Positions 50,844 through 60,964 of a stretch of DNA of 64,000 nucleotides are shown here, one piece after another; position 1 is the first letter of the stretch; every line of letters begins with the position of its first letter. Made by a program: the position numbers and the translations under genes. The notes beneath the pieces were generated by a model. The model had not been told where the DNA came from and did not search any database. It worked only from the letters and a program-made list of their open reading frames with translations. The DNA lies in NCBI GenBank assembly GCA_964628685.1, contig CAZVNM010000001.1:609448-673447 (forward strand). The letters are read 5' to 3'. This DNA is from CALMEC01 sp964628685. Its GTDB lineage: Bacteria > Actinomycetota > Thermoleophilia > Miltoncostaeales > Miltoncostaeaceae.

Positions 50844-52766
50844 TCAGAAGGCCTGCAGCTCGTCCTCCCATGAGAACGCCCGCATCGGCGGGGCCGCCGA
50901 GTCCGGCTCCAGGTCGATGTTGGAGGCGTCCACCACCACGTCCGGGTCGATCCTGACCACGGCGTAGCCGGCGATCGCACCGGCGCCGAACCCGGGTGCG
51001 AACACCCTGGTCGGCTCGGTGATGACCCCGTCCAGGACGGCGTCGTGGATCGCGATCGGGATGCTGGCCGCCGACGCGTTGCCGACTCGGTCGATGTTGA
51101 AGTACATCTTCTCCTCGGGGATGCCCGCCTGGGCACCGAGGTCGACCACCATCGTCCGGTTGGCCTGGTGCGGCACCACCAGCCCCACCTCGCCCTTGCC
51201 GTCCGGCAGGTCGGCCAGCTCGCCCATCATCTGGGTGAGGTAGCGCTCCACCAGCTTCTTGACCTCGGGGCCCCACACGGTGATGTCGTTGTCGAACTCC
51301 GGGTTGGGCCAGATGATCGAGTTGACCTGGCTGGCCGGACCGCTGGCGTAGGTCTGCAGCACCTCGATGTCGGCCGGCTCGTCGTCGGCCGCCGGGGCCA
51401 GCACCACCGCGGCCGCGCCGTCACCGAAGATCATGCGCGAGGTCCGCACGTTGCCGATCTTGTCCGAGAACTTCTCGGCGAAGACCACGAGGACCGGGCG
51501 CTCGATGTCGTTCATGATCCGCATGCCCTCGGCCAGGCCGTAGGGGAAGCCGGCGCACGCCGAGACCAGGTCGAACGACGCGTGGGTCTGGTAGATGCCC
51601 AGCTGGCCGGAGAGCCAGCAGGCCACCGACGGGATGAGACGGGTGTTGGTGCACGAGCAGAAGACGATCGCGCCGATCTCGTCGGCCGACCGCCCACTGC
51701 GCTCGAGCGCCGCGGTGGCCGCGCAGAGGCCGAGCACCTCAAGGTCGCGGGCCGTGTACTTGCGCGCCTCGATGCCGGTCTTCTCGGAGATCTCGTTGGC
51801 GCTCATCGGCGACCAGCAGTACGCCGAGTTGCGGATGACGTCGTCGTTGGAGCAGGTGATCTCGCCCTTCTCCACCGCCAGCGCCTCGATCTTGGGACGC
51901 ACGCGGTAGTGGTCCGACACCACGATGGGCGGCACGGGCACGCCGGGCGTGGGCTCCTTGGGCGGCTTGGGACGCCGGCGCGGCGGCGTGTCCTCACGGG
52001 CCCGCTCGATGAACGCCTGCACCTCGCGGGTGCGCGGCGCGAAGAGCACCACGAAGTCGTCGTCGTCGAGCTCGTCGGCGGACTTGAGGGTCGAGTCCGA
52101 GCGGTTCCACGGCGACTGGTTGTGCAGGATCATCGCCATCCGGTGAAGCGCCTCGAGCTCCGGCACGTCGTCCTTGACGTCGATGATCTCCTGGAACGCG
52201 AAGACCGGGAAGTCGGGGTCGTAGTCGGACAGCGCGTAGGTCTTGAGGGACGTGTCGGCGATGAACTCGGCGATGGTCGGCTTGATCGGCTCGAGTGACG
52301 TCGCGTGGTGGCGCTTGTTGCGGAAGACGTCGAGGATGATCTCGCCGATCTTGGACTCGAGCGCCTCGTCCCACTGTCCGGGCAGCGCCTCGTACGCCGA
52401 CTGGACCGCCGCGACCTTCTGGTCGCCGTCCTCCCAGGCCGTCAGGTCGGGCAGATAGAGGTCGTCGCGCTGCTTCGGCACGTCGCGCCAGCGCCTGGGG
52501 CGCTTGTCGTACATGGTCATCGCAAAACGGTTGGCCCAGAAGAGGTTCAGCACCAGGTCGCGCAGCAGCCCGTACTTGGTCGTGTACTTGCCGGCCGCCG
52601 CGCGCTCGACGATGTCGACGCCCTTCGGCGATTTGGCTTCAAAGTCGCGTCGGACGACCGCCGACAGCTGGTCGACGGTATCGATCACGCTGAAGTCGAG
52701 TTCGCCGAGGAAGTTGGACGGAAAGACGAGTTGTCCGTGGCTGTTGATCACGAAGGGCTTGGTCAT
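50844..52766 (-). CDS. 3-oxoacyl-ACP synthase III-like protein with large N-terminal extension
   Basis: 640 residues. The C-terminal 300 form a complete KAS III: Cys404 (SACAGFPYG), His533 (VPHQANRTM) and Asn563 (VGNASAASIP), so condensing activity is possible. The first 280 residues are unlike any KAS: acidic/helical (FVINSHGQLVFPSNFLGELDFSVIDTVDQLSAVVRRDFEAKSPKG...) and joined by a basic Pro linker (PPRRRPKPPKEPTPGVP). Typical KAS III starts synthesis with a short acyl-CoA plus malonyl-ACP. The extension could be a protein-binding or substrate-delivery domain. It lies between the PHA genes and the carboxylase gene, its divergent neighbour. Confidence 0.8.
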   Translation of the reverse strand: MTKPFVINSHGQLVFPSNFLGELDFSVIDTVDQLSAVVRRDFEAKSPKGVDIVERAAAGKYTTKYGLLRDLVLNLFWANRFAMTMYDKRPRRWRDVPKQRDDLYLPDLTAWEDGDQKVAAVQSAYEALPGQWDEALESKIGEIILDVFRNKRHHATSLEPIKPTIAEFIADTSLKTYALSDYDPDFPVFAFQEIIDVKDDVPELEALHRMAMILHNQSPWNRSDSTLKSADELDDDDFVVLFAPRTREVQAFIERAREDTPPRRRPKPPKEPTPGVPVPPIVVSDHYRVRPKIEALAVEKGEITCSNDDVIRNSAYCWSPMSANEISEKTGIEARKYTARDLEVLGLCAATAALERSGRSADEIGAIVFCSCTNTRLIPSVACWLSGQLGIYQTHASFDLVSACAGFPYGLAEGMRIMNDIERPVLVVFAEKFSDKIGNVRTSRMIFGDGAAAVVLAPAADDEPADIEVLQTYASGPASQVNSIIWPNPEFDNDITVWGPEVKKLVERYLTQMMGELADLPDGKGEVGLVVPHQANRTMVVDLGAQAGIPEEKMYFNIDRVGNASAASIPIAIHDAVLDGVITEPTRVFAPGFGAGAIAGYAVVRIDPDVVVDASNIDLEPDSAAPPMRAFSWEDELQAF

Positions 52767-52907
52767 CTCGGCGGCTCCCGTCGTTCGGGATGTGGGCGGT
52801 CGCAGGCAACGCTAACCGATCTGAACCCGTTTGCAACGTCTGCAACTTCGGCCATAGGTGCGTACTGCCGCGTTTCGTTCGGTCTCGCGGGCCGGTAGTT
52901 TGCCCAC

Positions 52908-55900
52908 ATGTTTGAGCGGATTGTCATCATCAACCGAGGCGAGCCCGCGAGGAGGCTGATCCACGCCGCTCACGAGGTGGGCGAGGAGATCGGCCGGCCG
53001 GTGCGCACCATCGCCCTCCATACGCTCGCCGAACGGCGGGCCACCTTCGTGCGCGAGGCGGACGAGGCGATCGTCATCGGCGGTCCCACGAACCCGTACC
53101 TCAACCACGAGGAGCTCGAACGGGCGCTGGTCGAGAGCCGGGCCGACGCCGCCTGGGTCGGATGGGGATTCGTCGCCGAGGACCCGGCCTTCGCCGAGCT
53201 GTGCGAGCGACTGGGCGTCACGTTCATCGGTCCCGACGCCGAGGTGATGCGCCGCCTGGGCGACAAGATCGGCGCCAAGCTCCTGGCCGAGCAGAACGAC
53301 GTGCCCGTGGCCCCGTGGAGCGGTGGCCCGGTCGACACCGTCGACGACGCGCTGGCCCACGCCGCGCGGATCGGGTATCCGCTCATGATCAAGGCGACGG
53401 CCGGCGGCGGCGGTCGCGGCATCCGCAGAGTGGACTCGGAGGAGGACCTCCCGACGTCGTTCGAGCGGGCCCGCGAGGAGGCGCGACGGTCGTTCGGCGA
53501 CCCCACCGTGCTGATGGAGCGCGTGGTGGCGGGCGCACGCCACGTCGAGGTGCAGGTCATCGCCGACGCCCACGGCAACGCGTGGGCGCTCGGCGTGCGG
53601 GACTGCTCCGTGCAGCGGCGCAACCAGAAGCTCATCGAGGAGTCGGCCTCCCCCGCCCTCGAGCCCGAGCAGGCCCGCGAGCTTGCGGAGTCCGCAGTCC
53701 GCCTCGTGAAGGCCGCCGGCTACCGCAACGCCGGCACCGTGGAGTTCCTCTACCAGCCGGAGGAGCGGGTGTTCTCGTTCCTGGAGGTCAACACACGCCT
53801 GCAGGTGGAGCACCCCGTGACCGAGGCCACCGCCGGCGTCGACCTGGTCAAGCTGCAGCTGCTGGTGGCCGGCGGCGAGCGGCTGGAGGGCGATCCGCCC
53901 GAGGAGCGGGGCCACGCCATCGAGGCCCGCCTCAACACCGAGGACCCGCAGCGGGCATTCGCGCCGTCACCCGGCCGGTTGAGCCGTCTGCGCTTCCCCT
54001 CCGGTCCCGGCATCCGCGTGGACACCGGTTTCATCGAGGGCGACGAGATTCCATCCGAGTACGACTCGATGATCGCCAAGATCATCGCGTGGGGCGCCGA
54101 CCGCAGCGAGGCACGCGCCCGCCTGCGCAGGGCGCTCGCCGAGACCTCCGTCGTGGTCGAGTCCGGCGCCACCAACCGCGTGTTCCTGATGCACCTCCTG
54201 GACCACCCCGACGTGGTGGCGGGGACCGTCGACACCGGCTGGCTGGACCGCCTCGGCACCGAGGGGCTCATGCCCGACCGCAACGCCGACGTCGCCCTCA
54301 TCGCCGCCGCCATCGAGGCATGCGACGACGAGGAGTCATTGGAGCGCGAGGCCTTCTACGCCGCGGCGTACCGCGGTCGACCGGAGGCCGGCAGCTCACC
54401 GACCACGGTCGTCGAGCTGCGTCACCGCGGGCAGGGCTACAAGCTCGCGGTCGGCCATCTCGGCCCGGACCGCTACCGGGTGACGGTGGACGGCGTCGAC
54501 GTGGACGTGCGGTCCGAGCACCTGGGCCGGTTCGAGCGGCGCATCAGCTTCAACGACCGCGTCCACCGCGTGACGCTGGCACCCAGCCCGCCCGACCTGC
54601 TGGCCGAGGTCGACGGCGTCGCCCACCGCGTCTCACGCGACGAGGGCGGCCTCGTGCGCGCCCCCGCGCCGGCACTCGTCGTCGCGATCCCGGTGGCCGA
54701 GGGCGACGAGCTCCCCGCGGGCGCACCGGTCGCCGTGGTGGAGAGCATGAAGATGGAGACCACCCTCACCGCGCCGTTCTCGGGGCATGTGCGCGAAGTC
54801 CTGGTGGCCGGCAACGTCCAGGTCGGCGCGGGCACACCGCTCGTGCGGCTGGAGCCGTCCGGCGCACACGACGGCGAGGAGCTCGACGTCAACCGGGTGG
54901 ACTTCAGCGAGGACCAGCTGGCGACGCCCGGGATGGGGCGCGTGCTGGCCGACATGCGGAGCCTCATCCTCGGCTACGACGTCGACGCGGCCATGGCCCG
55001 CCAGCTGGTCGCGCAGCTCGAGGTGAACGTCCCGAAGTCCGATCCGCGGGCATGGCTGATGCACAAGCTCGGCATCCTGGGGGCCTTCGCCGACCTGGCG
55101 GAGCTCTCGCGCGACCGACCGCCGGTGGAGGGCGGCGAGGAGGAGCACGTCCACAGCCCGAAGGAGGCGTTCCACGGCTACCTGCGCTCGCTGGACGCCG
55201 AACGCGAGGGAACGTCCGAGCAGCTTCGGCAGAGCCTCACACGTGCGCTCGAGCACTACGGCGTGCACTCGCTGGACCAGTCCTACGAGCTGCGCGAGGC
55301 GTGCTTCCGCATCTTCCTGTCCCACCAGCGCTCGGCCGTGCAGCTGCCGGTGGTGGGCGCGGTGCTGGAGCACCTGCGCCGCAGGGCCGGCGACCTGGAC
55401 GAGGCCCAGCTCGAGGAGCTCCGCGCGACCCTCGACCGTCTGATCGTCGCGACGCAGCTGCGCCATCCGGTCATCGGTCACCACGCCCGCGCCGTGCGCT
55501 TCTCGATCTTCGACCTGCCGGCGGTGCAGACCGCCCGTGCAACGCGGGTGGCGCAGGTCCGGGAGGAGCTCGACCGGATCACCGCCGAGGGCGACCCGGA
55601 CAACACCCGCATGCAGGCCATCGTCGACAGCGAGTACCCGCTCATCGTGCTGCTGGGAGAGCGACTGGCGGACGGGGTGGCGGACGACGAGCCGATGCTC
55701 GAGATCCTCACGCGCCGCTACTACAAGATCCGCACGCTGCGCGACGTCACCCGCGTGCAGCGCGACGGCCGGCAGTACATCACGGCGAACTACGAGCGGC
55801 TGAGCGGGGGACCGCCTCCGGGCCGTCGCGTGGACCTGGTGACGACGCTCGCCACCGGGGACGACATCCCCGCCGCGATCGCCGGTCTCAGCGCCCTCGC

Positions 55901-58409
55901 CTCCGAGGCCGCCGACGACGTGGTGGCCGACGTCTACATCGCCTGGCCCGACGCCCCCGACGCGGACGAGATCGCCGAGAGCCTCACGGGCTGGCTGCGC
56001 TCCGCACGCACCGACGCCAAGGTCACGCGCATCGCCTTCTCGATCTCGGATCGGGTCAACGAGAACGACCTGCACTTCACGTTCCGGCGCACCGACGGCG
56101 AGCTCGTCGAGGAGCGCGTGGCGCGTGGGCTTCACCCGATGATCGCCCGGCGTCTGCGTCTGTGGCGACTGGGGGAGTTCGAGCTGGAGCGGCTGGACGC
56201 GGTGGAGGACACCTACCTGTTCCGGTGCACCACCGAGGACGGCGGGGAGGAGCGCCTGGTCGCCCTCGCCGAGGTGCGTCACCTCGACCCGTCCCACCGG
56301 CAGGCGCGGCACCTCACCGCCCTCCCCGAGGTGGAGCGCATCCTCGGCAACTGCCTGGAGAGCATCCGCGCCGCACAGTCCGGCAGCAAGCCGTCCAAGG
56401 CGCTTCGGACCAACCACGTATTCCTCTACCTGTGGCCGCACATCGCGGTGCCGATGCGCGACCTCGTCACCATCGCGCGCAACCGGCTGGCCCCGATGAC
56501 CGCGGGGCTGGACCTGGAGGAGGTGCTGCTGCACGTGCGGACGGGCGACGGCACGAGCGAGTCGGACGAGATGGCGCTCGTGTTCAGCTACCAGCCGGGC
56601 GCCGGCGCGACCGTCAGCCTGGAGCCGGCACCGCAGGGCCGCCTCGCCCCGCTGGGCGCCTACGACAAGCGCAAGCTGCCGGCGCGTCGGCGCGGGACCG
56701 TGTACCCCTACGAGCTGATCCCGCTCGTGGCCGGATCCGGCGGGTCGTTCCAGGAGCACGACCTCAGCGAGGACGGACGTCTGGTCCCGGTGGACCGGCC
56801 GCCGGGCGGCAACAGCGCGGGCATCGTCTGCGGCGTCGTGACCTCACCCACGCCGAAGTACCCCGAGGGCATCACCCGCGTGGTGCTGATGGGCGACCCC
56901 ACCAAGTCCCTGGGCTCGGTGTCCGAACCGGAGTGCCACCGCATCGCGGCGGCGCTCGACCTGGCCGAGGAGATGGGCGCGCCGGTCGAATGGTTCGCGC
57001 TGTCGTCGGGCGCGAAGATCTCGCGCGACAGCGGCGTCGAGAACATGGACTGGGTGTCACGCGCGCTTCGGCGGATCGTGGAGTTCACCCAGGCGGGCGG
57101 CGAGATCAACGTCATCGTCGCGGGCATCAACGTCGGCGCCCAGCCCTACTGGAACGCCGAGGCGACGATGCTCATGCACACCAAGGGCATCCTCGTCATG
57201 ACCCCCGACAGCGCCATGGTGCTGACCGGCAAGCAAGCGCTTGACTACTCCGGCGGCGTCTCGGCCGAGGACAACTTCGGCATCGGCGGGTACGACCGCA
57301 TCATGGGACCCAACGGCGAGGCCCAGTACTGGGCTCCGCATCTGGCGGGCGCCATCGAGGTGCTCTTCAGCCACTACGACCACGCGTACGTGGCGCCGGG
57401 TGAGCGGTTCGCGCGACGCGGCATGACGAACGATCCGGTGGAGCGCGACATCGGCCCCATGCCGATGGGCGTGCCCGGCGAGTTCGAGACCGTGGGCGAC
57501 GTGTTCGCCGACATGACCAAGAAGAAGCCGTTCGACATCCGGCCGGTCATGCGCGCGGTGGCCGACCAGGACCACCCCACCATGGAGCGCTGGGGCATCA
57601 TGGCCGACGCCGATACGGTCGTCGTCTTCGACGCGCACCTGGGCGGCAGGCCGGTCCAGCTGGTCGGCATGGAGTCGCGGCCGCTGCCGCGCTACGGCTT
57701 CCTGCCCGCCGACGGGCCGGACTCGTGGAGCGCCGGCACCCTCTTCCCCGTCTCGTCCAAGAAGATGGCGCGCGCCATCAACGCGGCCAGCGGCACGCGG
57801 CCGCTCGTGGTGCTCGCCAACCTCTCCGGGTTCGACGGCTCGCCCGAGTCGCTTCGACGGTGGCAGCTCGAGTTCGGCGCCGAGATCGGTCGCGCCGTCG
57901 TCAACTTCGACGGACCGATCGTCTTCTGCGTCATCTCCCGCTACCACGGTGGCGCGTTCGTCGTGTTCTCGAACGCCCTCCACGACTACATGGAGGTCAT
58001 CGCCGTCGAGGGCAGCTACGCCTCGGTCATCGGCGGCGCGCCCGCCGCCGCGGTCGTCTTCGCCCGCGACGTCGACGCGCGCACCGACGCCGATCCGCGC
58101 ATGGTGGCGTTCGACGAGCGGATCGCGCAGGCCCCGGAGGAGGAGCGAAACGCGCTCCGTGCCGAGCGGGCGCACGAGCGAGGGGCGATCCGTTCCGAGA
58201 AGCTGGGTGAGGTGGCCGGCGAGTACGACAGCATCCACAGCATCCAGCGGGCCCTCGAGAAGGGGTCGGTCCACACCATCATCTCGCCGGACAAGCTGCG
58301 GCCGTACCTCATCGAGGCGGTCGAACGGGGCATCGAGCGCTACGAGCGCGAGGTGCCGGAGCGGCGGATCACCAACGCCCCGCAGCTTCGGAAGGCCGAG
58401 GACGCCTGA
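52908..58409 (+). CDS. Single-chain acyl-CoA carboxylase (BC-BCCP-CT), eukaryote-like
   Basis: 1833 residues. Biotin carboxylase at 1-460 (ATP-grasp; KATAGGGGRGI, VEVQVIADAHGNAWALGVRDCSVQRRNQKLIEESASP, EFLEVNTRLQVEHPVTEAT). Biotinyl domain at about 585-660 with biotinylated Lys615 in ESMKMETT. A long helical middle (670-1290) holds no known catalytic motif. Carboxyltransferase domains occupy about 1300-1800 (RPPGGNSAGIVCGVVTSPTPKYPEGITRVVLMGDPTKSLGSV; GYDRIMGPNGEAQYWAPHLAGAIEVLFSHYD; GGAFVVFSNALHDYMEVIAVEGSYASVIGGAPAAAVVFARDV). This order is that of animal and yeast acetyl-CoA carboxylase; bacteria normally use separate subunits. Supplies malonyl- or methylmalonyl-CoA. A terminator follows at 58418. 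Confidence 0.93.
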   Translation: MFERIVIINRGEPARRLIHAAHEVGEEIGRPVRTIALHTLAERRATFVREADEAIVIGGPTNPYLNHEELERALVESRADAAWVGWGFVAEDPAFAELCERLGVTFIGPDAEVMRRLGDKIGAKLLAEQNDVPVAPWSGGPVDTVDDALAHAARIGYPLMIKATAGGGGRGIRRVDSEEDLPTSFERAREEARRSFGDPTVLMERVVAGARHVEVQVIADAHGNAWALGVRDCSVQRRNQKLIEESASPALEPEQARELAESAVRLVKAAGYRNAGTVEFLYQPEERVFSFLEVNTRLQVEHPVTEATAGVDLVKLQLLVAGGERLEGDPPEERGHAIEARLNTEDPQRAFAPSPGRLSRLRFPSGPGIRVDTGFIEGDEIPSEYDSMIAKIIAWGADRSEARARLRRALAETSVVVESGATNRVFLMHLLDHPDVVAGTVDTGWLDRLGTEGLMPDRNADVALIAAAIEACDDEESLEREAFYAAAYRGRPEAGSSPTTVVELRHRGQGYKLAVGHLGPDRYRVTVDGVDVDVRSEHLGRFERRISFNDRVHRVTLAPSPPDLLAEVDGVAHRVSRDEGGLVRAPAPALVVAIPVAEGDELPAGAPVAVVESMKMETTLTAPFSGHVREVLVAGNVQVGAGTPLVRLEPSGAHDGEELDVNRVDFSEDQLATPGMGRVLADMRSLILGYDVDAAMARQLVAQLEVNVPKSDPRAWLMHKLGILGAFADLAELSRDRPPVEGGEEEHVHSPKEAFHGYLRSLDAEREGTSEQLRQSLTRALEHYGVHSLDQSYELREACFRIFLSHQRSAVQLPVVGAVLEHLRRRAGDLDEAQLEELRATLDRLIVATQLRHPVIGHHARAVRFSIFDLPAVQTARATRVAQVREELDRITAEGDPDNTRMQAIVDSEYPLIVLLGERLADGVADDEPMLEILTRRYYKIRTLRDVTRVQRDGRQYITANYERLSGGPPPGRRVDLVTTLATGDDIPAAIAGLSALASEAADDVVADVYIAWPDAPDADEIAESLTGWLRSARTDAKVTRIAFSISDRVNENDLHFTFRRTDGELVEERVARGLHPMIARRLRLWRLGEFELERLDAVEDTYLFRCTTEDGGEERLVALAEVRHLDPSHRQARHLTALPEVERILGNCLESIRAAQSGSKPSKALRTNHVFLYLWPHIAVPMRDLVTIARNRLAPMTAGLDLEEVLLHVRTGDGTSESDEMALVFSYQPGAGATVSLEPAPQGRLAPLGAYDKRKLPARRRGTVYPYELIPLVAGSGGSFQEHDLSEDGRLVPVDRPPGGNSAGIVCGVVTSPTPKYPEGITRVVLMGDPTKSLGSVSEPECHRIAAALDLAEEMGAPVEWFALSSGAKISRDSGVENMDWVSRALRRIVEFTQAGGEINVIVAGINVGAQPYWNAEATMLMHTKGILVMTPDSAMVLTGKQALDYSGGVSAEDNFGIGGYDRIMGPNGEAQYWAPHLAGAIEVLFSHYDHAYVAPGERFARRGMTNDPVERDIGPMPMGVPGEFETVGDVFADMTKKKPFDIRPVMRAVADQDHPTMERWGIMADADTVVVFDAHLGGRPVQLVGMESRPLPRYGFLPADGPDSWSAGTLFPVSSKKMARAINAASGTRPLVVLANLSGFDGSPESLRRWQLEFGAEIGRAVVNFDGPIVFCVISRYHGGAFVVFSNALHDYMEVIAVEGSYASVIGGAPAAAVVFARDVDARTDADPRMVAFDERIAQAPEEERNALRAERAHERGAIRSEKLGEVAGEYDSIHSIQRALEKGSVHTIISPDKLRPYLIEAVERGIERYEREVPERRITNAPQLRKAEDA

Positions 58410-58417
58410 TCCTCGCG

Positions 58418-58449
58418 GTGGGTGCTCGCACCGTACGGCGAGCACCCAC
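58418..58449 (+). terminator. Hairpin after the carboxylase gene
   Basis: Perfect 12-bp stem GTGGGTGCTCGC / GCGAGCACCCAC, 8-base loop; no T-run. Confidence 0.6.
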
Positions 58450-58551
58450 CTCCCATCGAAGACGCCGTCGCATCCGACGGCCGTGCCGACGTGATCCGTC
58501 GGCGCGCAACGCCCGCCGACCGGTGGAGCGACGGCCTGCCAGACTGAACCC

Positions 58552-59976
58552 ATGAACCGCACGATCCCCTCCGACTGGCCCACCGGCGCGGACCTGGGGC
58601 ATGGGACGCGGGAGATCCGCGACCCGTACTCGGGTGCGGTGATCGGCCACGTGCACGTCGCGACGGCCGACGACGTGGACGCCGCGGTCGCGACGGCGCG
58701 CGAGCACCTGCCGCCACCGCCCGCGGCGGAGCGTGCGCGGATCCTCGAGCGGGCCGCCGAGATCGTGCGGTCGCGCAGCGAGGAGTTCGCGCGCGTCATC
58801 GCGCTGGAGGCCGGCAAACCCATCCGGCAGGCGCGCGGCGAGGCCGGCCGCTGCGTCGAGACCCTCGTCCAGAGCGCCATCGCCGCCCGCACCCTCACCG
58901 GCGACATGGTGCCGATGGAGGGCGCCGAGGCCGGGGTGGGGCGCATGGCGTGGACGGTGCGCGAGCCCGTGGGCGTCGTGGGCGCCATCGCCCCCTTCAA
59001 CTTCCCGCTCAACCTGGTGGCCCACAAGGTGGGGCCCGCGATCGCGGCGGGCTGCCCCATCGTCCTCAAGCCCGCGTCTCAGACCCCGTTCAGCGCGCTC
59101 GGCCTGGCCGCCGCGCTTCGTGAGGCGGGTCTGCCCGACGGATGGCTGCACGTGCTCCCGGGCGACAGCGCGGTGGGGACCGCCATCGTCGAACACCCCG
59201 ACGTGCCCCTCATCTCGTTCACCGGCAGCCACGCTGTGGGACGGGCCATCCAGCGGTCGGTGTCCCACAAGACGGTGCTCCTGGAGCTCGGCAACGCCGC
59301 CCCGGTCATCGTGGCCGCCGACGCCGATCTGGAGGACGCCGCGGCCCGCATCGCCGCATCCGGTTTCACGCACGCCGGCCAGTCCTGCGTCAGCTGTCAG
59401 CGCGTGTACGTGGAGGCGGACGTCTATCCGGCCTTCTGCGACCTGCTCGTCGAACGGGTGGCCGCCCTTCGCACCGGTGACCCGCTGGACGACGCGACCG
59501 ACGTGGGTCCGGTCATCTCGCACGACGACACCGAGCGGGTGCTCGAGTGGATCGGCGAGGCCGGCGAGGACGGCGGACGAATCGCCCTGGGCGGCCGCAG
59601 CGATGACGACGGCGTCATCAGCCCGACGGTCATCACCGACCTTCCGGAGGACTGCCGCATCGCGACCCAGGAGGTCTTCGGACCGGTCGTCGGCGTGGCG
59701 CCGGTGACCGACCTGGCCCAGGGCGTGCGGATGGCCAACGCCACCGACCTGGGTCTGCAGGCCGGCATCTTCACGGCGCGCGTGGACCACGCGATCGCCC
59801 TGGCCGGCCGACTCGACTTCGGCGGCGTGCTGATCAACGAGACCCCCACCTTCCGCAGCGATCAGATGCCCTACGGCGGTGTCAAGGAGAGCGGCAACAC
59901 CCGGGAGGGCCCGCGCTACGCGGTGCACGAGATGACGGTGCCGAAGCTCGTCGTGGTCCGCCTGCCCACGGCATAG
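58552..59976 (+). CDS. NAD(P)-dependent aldehyde dehydrogenase
   Basis: 474 residues. Catalytic Glu region is LLELGNAAPVIV (the usual LELGG is ELGN here), nucleophile Cys in THAGQSCVSCQRVYVE, and cofactor motifs SFTGSHAVG and PFNFPLNL are present, as is EVFGPVVGVAPV. Oxidises an aldehyde to the acid; gene order suggests a coenzyme A-related substrate, but this is not shown. Starts at the first ATG, 140 bases past the carboxylase. Confidence 0.9.
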   Translation: MNRTIPSDWPTGADLGHGTREIRDPYSGAVIGHVHVATADDVDAAVATAREHLPPPPAAERARILERAAEIVRSRSEEFARVIALEAGKPIRQARGEAGRCVETLVQSAIAARTLTGDMVPMEGAEAGVGRMAWTVREPVGVVGAIAPFNFPLNLVAHKVGPAIAAGCPIVLKPASQTPFSALGLAAALREAGLPDGWLHVLPGDSAVGTAIVEHPDVPLISFTGSHAVGRAIQRSVSHKTVLLELGNAAPVIVAADADLEDAAARIAASGFTHAGQSCVSCQRVYVEADVYPAFCDLLVERVAALRTGDPLDDATDVGPVISHDDTERVLEWIGEAGEDGGRIALGGRSDDDGVISPTVITDLPEDCRIATQEVFGPVVGVAPVTDLAQGVRMANATDLGLQAGIFTARVDHAIALAGRLDFGGVLINETPTFRSDQMPYGGVKESGNTREGPRYAVHEMTVPKLVVVRLPTA

Positions 59977-60088
59977 CGTCAGCCACGCGACACTCGGGTT
60001 CCGAGGTCCGTTCATGAACGCCTGTATGAGACCCGGTCGACCAACGGTCGACCCCCGCCCGACACCATCAGTCATTACGATGGGCGAC

Positions 60089-60964
60089 ATGTCCGCCCCC
60101 GATGCCCTGCGCCGCTCGGTCCTCTACGTACCCGCGTCCAACGACCGGGCCATGGTGAAGGCCGCCGGCCTGGCGGCGGACGTGATCCTGCTGGACCTGG
60201 AGGACGCCGTCGCCCCCGACGTCAAGCTGACGGCACGGGTGGCCGCGGTCGCAGCCGTGGGTGACGGACGCTTCGGTGACCGCGAGGTCGCGATCCGGGT
60301 GAACGGTCTCGACACCCCGTGGGGCACGGACGACCTGCTGGCGGTCGCGGCGAGCGACGCCGACGCGGTCGTGCTGCCCAAGATCGACTCCCCGGCGGAC
60401 ATCGACGTCGCGGTGCGGCTCCTGGCGGCGGCCAACGCGGCGCCGGCGCTGGCGGTGTGGCCGATGATCGAGACCCCCGCCGGGTTCCTCGACTGCCGGG
60501 CGATCGCGGCGCACCCGCGCGTGGCGGCCCTGGTGATCGGCACCAACGACCTGGCGTTCGCGCTGCGCGCCGACATCTCCGTCGACCGGTCGGCGCTCGT
60601 CCCCCACCTGGCACACGCGCTGCTTGCGGCCCGCGCGACCGGCACGGTGATCATCGACGGCGCGCACACCCGCATCGGCGACGACGAGGGTCTGCGCGAC
60701 GAGTGCCGCCAGGGCCGGGCGATGGGCTTCGACGGCAAGACGGTCACCCACCCGTCGCAGATCGCGATCGTCAACGAGACATGGTCGCCGTCCGTCGATG
60801 AGGTCGAGCGCGCCCGGGGTGTGGTCGCAGCGTTCGACGCCGCCGTCGCGGACGGGTCGGGTGTGGCGGTCGTCGACGGCCGGCTGATCGAGAACCTGCA
60901 TGCGGCCGAGGCGCGCCGGACCATCGCGATCGCGGATGCGTGCGCGGCGCGCGATCGCCGCTAG
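60089..60964 (+). CDS. CitE/HpcH-like CoA ester lyase
   Basis: 291 residues. TIM-barrel motifs: LDLEDAVAPDVK (Mg2+/acid residues), RVNGLDTPWG, LPKIDSP, MIETPAGFLDC, and GKTVTHPSQIAIVN. Members cleave or form CoA esters such as citramalyl-, malyl- or 3-hydroxyacyl-type. TACGAT at 60076-60081 sits 7 bases before the ATG at 60089, which suits a leaderless transcript; the earlier ATG at 60080 is the alternative. Convergent overlap of 4 bases with dinB. Confidence 0.88.
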   Translation: MSAPDALRRSVLYVPASNDRAMVKAAGLAADVILLDLEDAVAPDVKLTARVAAVAAVGDGRFGDREVAIRVNGLDTPWGTDDLLAVAASDADAVVLPKIDSPADIDVAVRLLAAANAAPALAVWPMIETPAGFLDCRAIAAHPRVAALVIGTNDLAFALRADISVDRSALVPHLAHALLAARATGTVIIDGAHTRIGDDEGLRDECRQGRAMGFDGKTVTHPSQIAIVNETWSPSVDEVERARGVVAAFDAAVADGSGVAVVDGRLIENLHAAEARRTIAIADACAARDRR

